Source: Nostoc cf. edaphicum LEGE 07299
GTDB lineage: Bacteria > Cyanobacteriota > Cyanobacteriia > Cyanobacteriales > Nostocaceae
NCBI RefSeq assembly: GCF_015207245.1
Contig: NZ_JADEXF010000125.1
Span: forward strand, 1 to 7,708
DNA length: 7,708 bases
Reading direction: 5' to 3'
Part shown: piece after piece, positions 6,045 through 7,708 of the stretch
Layout: every line of letters starts with the position of its first letter
Numbering within the stretch: the first letter of the stretch is position 1
Program-made: the position numbers and the translations under genes
The notes under the pieces: generated by a model
Databases searched by the model: none
What the model saw: the letters and a program-made list of their open reading frames with translations, nothing else
Told to the model about the DNA's origin: nothing

Positions 6045-6117
6045 GCAGGGAATTAATCCCTATGTAGGGATTTCAAGCGGGACTTGCATCTCCGTAGAGA
6101 TGAAAGTTATTCCCTGC
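6045..6117 (-). other. Cloverleaf-like structured RNA element between efp and accB
   Basis: In the minus-strand transcript, GCAGGGAAT (6117-6109) pairs perfectly over 9 bp with ATTCCCTGC (6053-6045). Enclosed are three perfect hairpins: CATCTC-TACG-GAGATG (6102-6087), CAAG-TCCCG-CTTG (6086-6074) and AATCCCTA-CA-TAGGGATT (6072-6055). The linkers are 6, 0, 1 and 1 nt, so the parts would form a tight four-way junction. The 5' arm of the outer stem is the last three codons of efp plus the first base of its stop codon. There is no U tract, so it is not an ordinary terminator, and no GTTCRANYC T-loop, so it is not a tRNA. A role in RNA processing, mRNA stability or differential expression of efp and accB is inference. 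It matches no RNA family I can name. Confidence 0.6.
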
Positions 6118-6664
6118 TGATATATTTATCTTCCTGGGTATCAACTTTGATGCGTTCTCCTTGAGAAATAAACAAAGGAACCATCACAACTGCACCAGTT
6201 TCTAGAGTTGCTGGTTTTGAGCCACCTGTGGCAGTGTCACCTTTTAAACCTGGATCTGTTTGTACAATTTCCAGAACAACAGACTTAGGTAACTCCACTC
6301 CCAGAACCTGTTCGCCCCACTTAATAACTTCAGCTTCCATACCTTCCTTCAGGTACTTGACGCGATCGCCAATTTGTTCGCGAGTCAATCTGCCTTCTTC
6401 GTAGGTTTCCATATCCATAAAGACAAACTCATCGCCTTCTTTATAGGTATGTTGCATCGTGCTTTTTTCTAGAGTGGCTTGCGGCACTGTTTCCCCTGCG
6501 CGGAACGTTTTTTCCATAACGCTCCCACTCTGGACATTTTTTAGCTTAGTTCGTACAAAGGCAGAACCTTTGCCTGGTTTGACGTGCAAGAATTCAAGCA
6601 CTCGCCATACAGACCCATCCAATACAATTGAAACACCGGGTCGAAAGTCGTTACTGGAGATCAT
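6107..6664 (-). CDS. efp: Translation elongation factor P
   Basis: A complete 185-residue EF-P. It binds between the ribosomal P and E sites and promotes peptide bond formation at consecutive prolines. Domain I contains SNDFRPG at 4-10 and the tip loop KPGKG at 29-33, where K32 is the position equivalent to the modified Lys34 of E. coli EF-P. A lysine there excludes the arginine-rhamnosylated (EarP) type; which modification is used, if any, cannot be told because no modification gene lies in the window. Domain II spans about 66-127 and domain III about 130-185, ending [10 protein letters not shown]. The ATG has only a weak upstream GAAAG. The gene is first in a minus-strand series with accB, and its last codons double as one arm of a predicted RNA fold. 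It diverges from the cyclophilin-like gene across a 202-bp spacer. Confidence 0.98.
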   Translation of the reverse strand: MISSNDFRPGVSIVLDGSVWRVLEFLHVKPGKGSAFVRTKLKNVQSGSVMEKTFRAGETVPQATLEKSTMQHTYKEGDEFVFMDMETYEEGRLTREQIGDRVKYLKEGMEAEVIKWGEQVLGVELPKSVVLEIVQTDPGLKGDTATGGSKPATLETGAVVMVPLFISQGERIKVDTQEDKYISRE

Positions 6665-6698
6665 GAAACTTTCAAATTTTGGAAGACAATCGGCATTT

Positions 6699-6716
6699 AT
6701 TGTACCCTTCTAGGGT
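6699..6716 (-). promoter_or_regulatory. Candidate -10 box and adjoining palindrome upstream of efp
   Basis: The minus strand reads TACAAT at 6704-6699, a good -10 match, which would give a leader of about 30 nt before the efp ATG. No convincing -35 box lies at normal spacing. Immediately upstream and sharing one base is the perfect palindrome ACCCT-TCT-AGGGT (6704-6716), a possible activator or repressor site. Both calls rest on sequence pattern only. Confidence 0.35.
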
Positions 6717-6717
6717 C

Positions 6718-6765
6718 GTCATTGGGCATTTGTCATTAGTTTAGTGTCATTGTCATTAGTCATTT
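6718..6765. repeat. Degenerate heptanucleotide tandem repeat array, GTCATTR family
   Basis: Units GTCATTG (6718), GGCATTT (6725), GTCATTA (6732), a diverged unit (6739), a 6-bp GTCATT (6746), GTCATTA (6752) and GTCATTT (6759) follow each other almost without gaps. This is the same family as the array at 4893, but more decayed. It lies in the 202-bp divergent spacer between efp and the cyclophilin-like gene. The remainder of that spacer, 6766-6866, shows no clear promoter to me. Confidence 0.7.
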
Positions 6766-6866
6766 TTCTTCAGCCCTAGACCTCTGCTCCACTCATCACC
6801 TAACGTGGGAAGATTATTTATGGGTTACGTCCAGTCAACAATTCACTGCTGCATTTGAGTTATCCC

Positions 6867-7708
6867 ATGCTTAACTTATTAAAATCCTGGCTGAAGAACA
6901 GCCTAATGGCAATACTGCTGGTAACAATATTTTTAGGCATAACTACAGCTGGGTGGACTCCCTCCAGTAGCGCCGCACTGCCAGCCGGCAATGCAATTAC
7001 CGACGGAAAGGCTTTGTTGCGGTATGCACTCCCGATAGATAACAAACCTGTGCGGCAACTACAAGGCAGCTTAGAGGACATCTCTGCTCAACTGCGGGCC
7101 AATCGGCGTTGGGGTGCTATTTCCAAAGACATCAGCCAAGCATCCCGCATTCTCGATAAACCTTCCCAAATCTTAACAAGCGTTCCCGCAGAACGCCAAC
7201 CCCAAGCCGAAGCTTGGATTACCGAGTTGAAATCTGGGGTGGGTAAATTACAAGAATTGGCGAATAGCAAAGATAAAGAACAAATACTGCAAGAGAGAAG
7301 CAAACTTTTGAATCTCGTGACTCAGCTAGAAGAGTCAATGGTGAAACAATTTCCCTTTGAAGTGCCTGCTGAGTACAGTAACCTGCCACAACTTAAAGGT
7401 CGTGCCACTGTAGAAATTAAAACCAATAAAGGCGATTTGACCCTTGTCGTAGACGGTTATAGCGCCCCTGTAACTGCTGGTAATTTTGTAGATTTGGTAC
7501 AGAGGGGTTTTTATAATGGCTTAGAATTTACCCGTTCTGAAGAATCTTACTTTCTCCAAACTGGAGATCCTGCTGGGAAAGATGTGGGTTTCATTGACCC
7601 AACAACGGGCAAATATCGCGCTATTCCCTTAGAAGTTTTAGTTAAAGGCGATAAAGCACCTACTTATGGTATTACTCTAGAAGAAGCTGGTCGTTACGTT
7701 GATATGCC
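6867..7708 (+). CDS. TLP40/CYP38-like lumenal cyclophilin-domain protein, C-terminus cut by window edge
   Basis: I translated this by hand from the ATG at 6867; it stays open for 280 codons to the edge. Residues 1-37 look like a signal peptide: lysines at 6 and 10, a hydrophobic core at about 13-28 and a small-residue stretch ending SSSAA before LPAG, so the product is exported to the thylakoid lumen or periplasm. Residues 45-160 are a helical region. A cyclophilin-like domain begins near 180 (ATVEIKTNKGDLTL, then APVTAGNFVDLVQRGFYNGLEF at 200-221). R223 and Q231 align with Arg55 and Gln63 of human cyclophilin A, while Phe60 and Met61 are replaced by Y228 and F229. This architecture is that of plant TLP40/CYP38 and its cyanobacterial homologues, linked to photosystem II assembly; plant CYP38 is reported to lack isomerase activity. 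A weak GAG lies 7 nt before the ATG. Roughly 80-100 C-terminal residues are probably missing. Confidence 0.9.
   Translation, partial: MLNLLKSWLKNSLMAILLVTIFLGITTAGWTPSSSAALPAGNAITDGKALLRYALPIDNKPVRQLQGSLEDISAQLRANRRWGAISKDISQASRILDKPSQILTSVPAERQPQAEAWITELKSGVGKLQELANSKDKEQILQERSKLLNLVTQLEESMVKQFPFEVPAEYSNLPQLKGRATVEIKTNKGDLTLVVDGYSAPVTAGNFVDLVQRGFYNGLEFTRSEESYFLQTGDPAGKDVGFIDPTTGKYRAIPLEVLVKGDKAPTYGITLEEAGRYVDM

Noticed and set aside
6050..6080. A solitary CRISPR-type repeat (AATCCCTA-TG-TAGGGATT followed by TTCAAG resembles cyanobacterial long repeats)
   Set aside because: Only one copy is present, without spacers or a second repeat, and the sequence is better explained as part of the larger four-stem fold.
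6045..6117. A tRNA gene in the efp-accB spacer
   Set aside because: The fold is cloverleaf-like, but the outer stem is 9 bp, there is no GTTCRANYC T-loop, no 7-nt anticodon loop and no D-loop GG, and the element overlaps efp codons.
6860..7303. Two minus-strand open frames over the cyclophilin-like gene
   Set aside because: They are antisense to a recognisable signal peptide and helical region and show no protein family features.

Overview
The window looks like chromosome from a filamentous, heterocyst-type cyanobacterium (Nostoc/Anabaena group). Three things point there: ten copies of the HIP1 octamer GCGATCGC, several arrays of tandem heptanucleotide repeats in the spacers, and gene content typical of that group (efp next to accB, a TLP40/CYP38-like lumenal cyclophilin, a Phd-PIN toxin-antitoxin pair of the Sll0205-like type). 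Base composition is moderately AT-rich throughout and no segment looks foreign.

Layout from left to right. On the minus strand at the left edge lie a PIN-domain toxin (cut by the edge) and its Phd/YefM antitoxin, joined by a TAATG stop/start overlap. Upstream of them, also on the minus strand, is a large PlsC-like acyltransferase with a helical insertion and a TTG start. Divergent from it on the plus strand is a complete bacterial-type prolyl-tRNA synthetase (proS), followed by a membrane-anchored GerMN-domain protein. A 137-bp spacer made almost entirely of repeats separates this from three co-directional minus-strand genes, which read efp, accB, then an ArsR/SmtB-type regulator. Divergent from efp, at the right edge, is the start of the lumenal cyclophilin-like protein on the plus strand.

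Most genes are housekeeping: charging of tRNA-Pro, relief of polyproline stalls (EF-P), fatty acid synthesis (AccB biotin carrier), lipid acylation and thylakoid protein assembly. efp and accB probably share a transcript; the ArsR-type gene may be on it or may have its own promoter in the 62-bp gap.

The most unusual non-coding signal is between efp and accB. A 73-nt stretch of the minus-strand transcript can fold into a compact four-way junction: a perfect 9-bp outer stem, whose 5' arm is the last codons of efp, enclosing three perfect hairpins. It has no U tract and no tRNA sequence signature. The second notable layer is the repeats: five heptad arrays with at least three different consensus sequences occupy four of the spacers, and one array is interrupted by a nested palindrome that looks like a small dispersed element. 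No CRISPR array, rRNA, tRNA, insertion sequence or phage gene was found.
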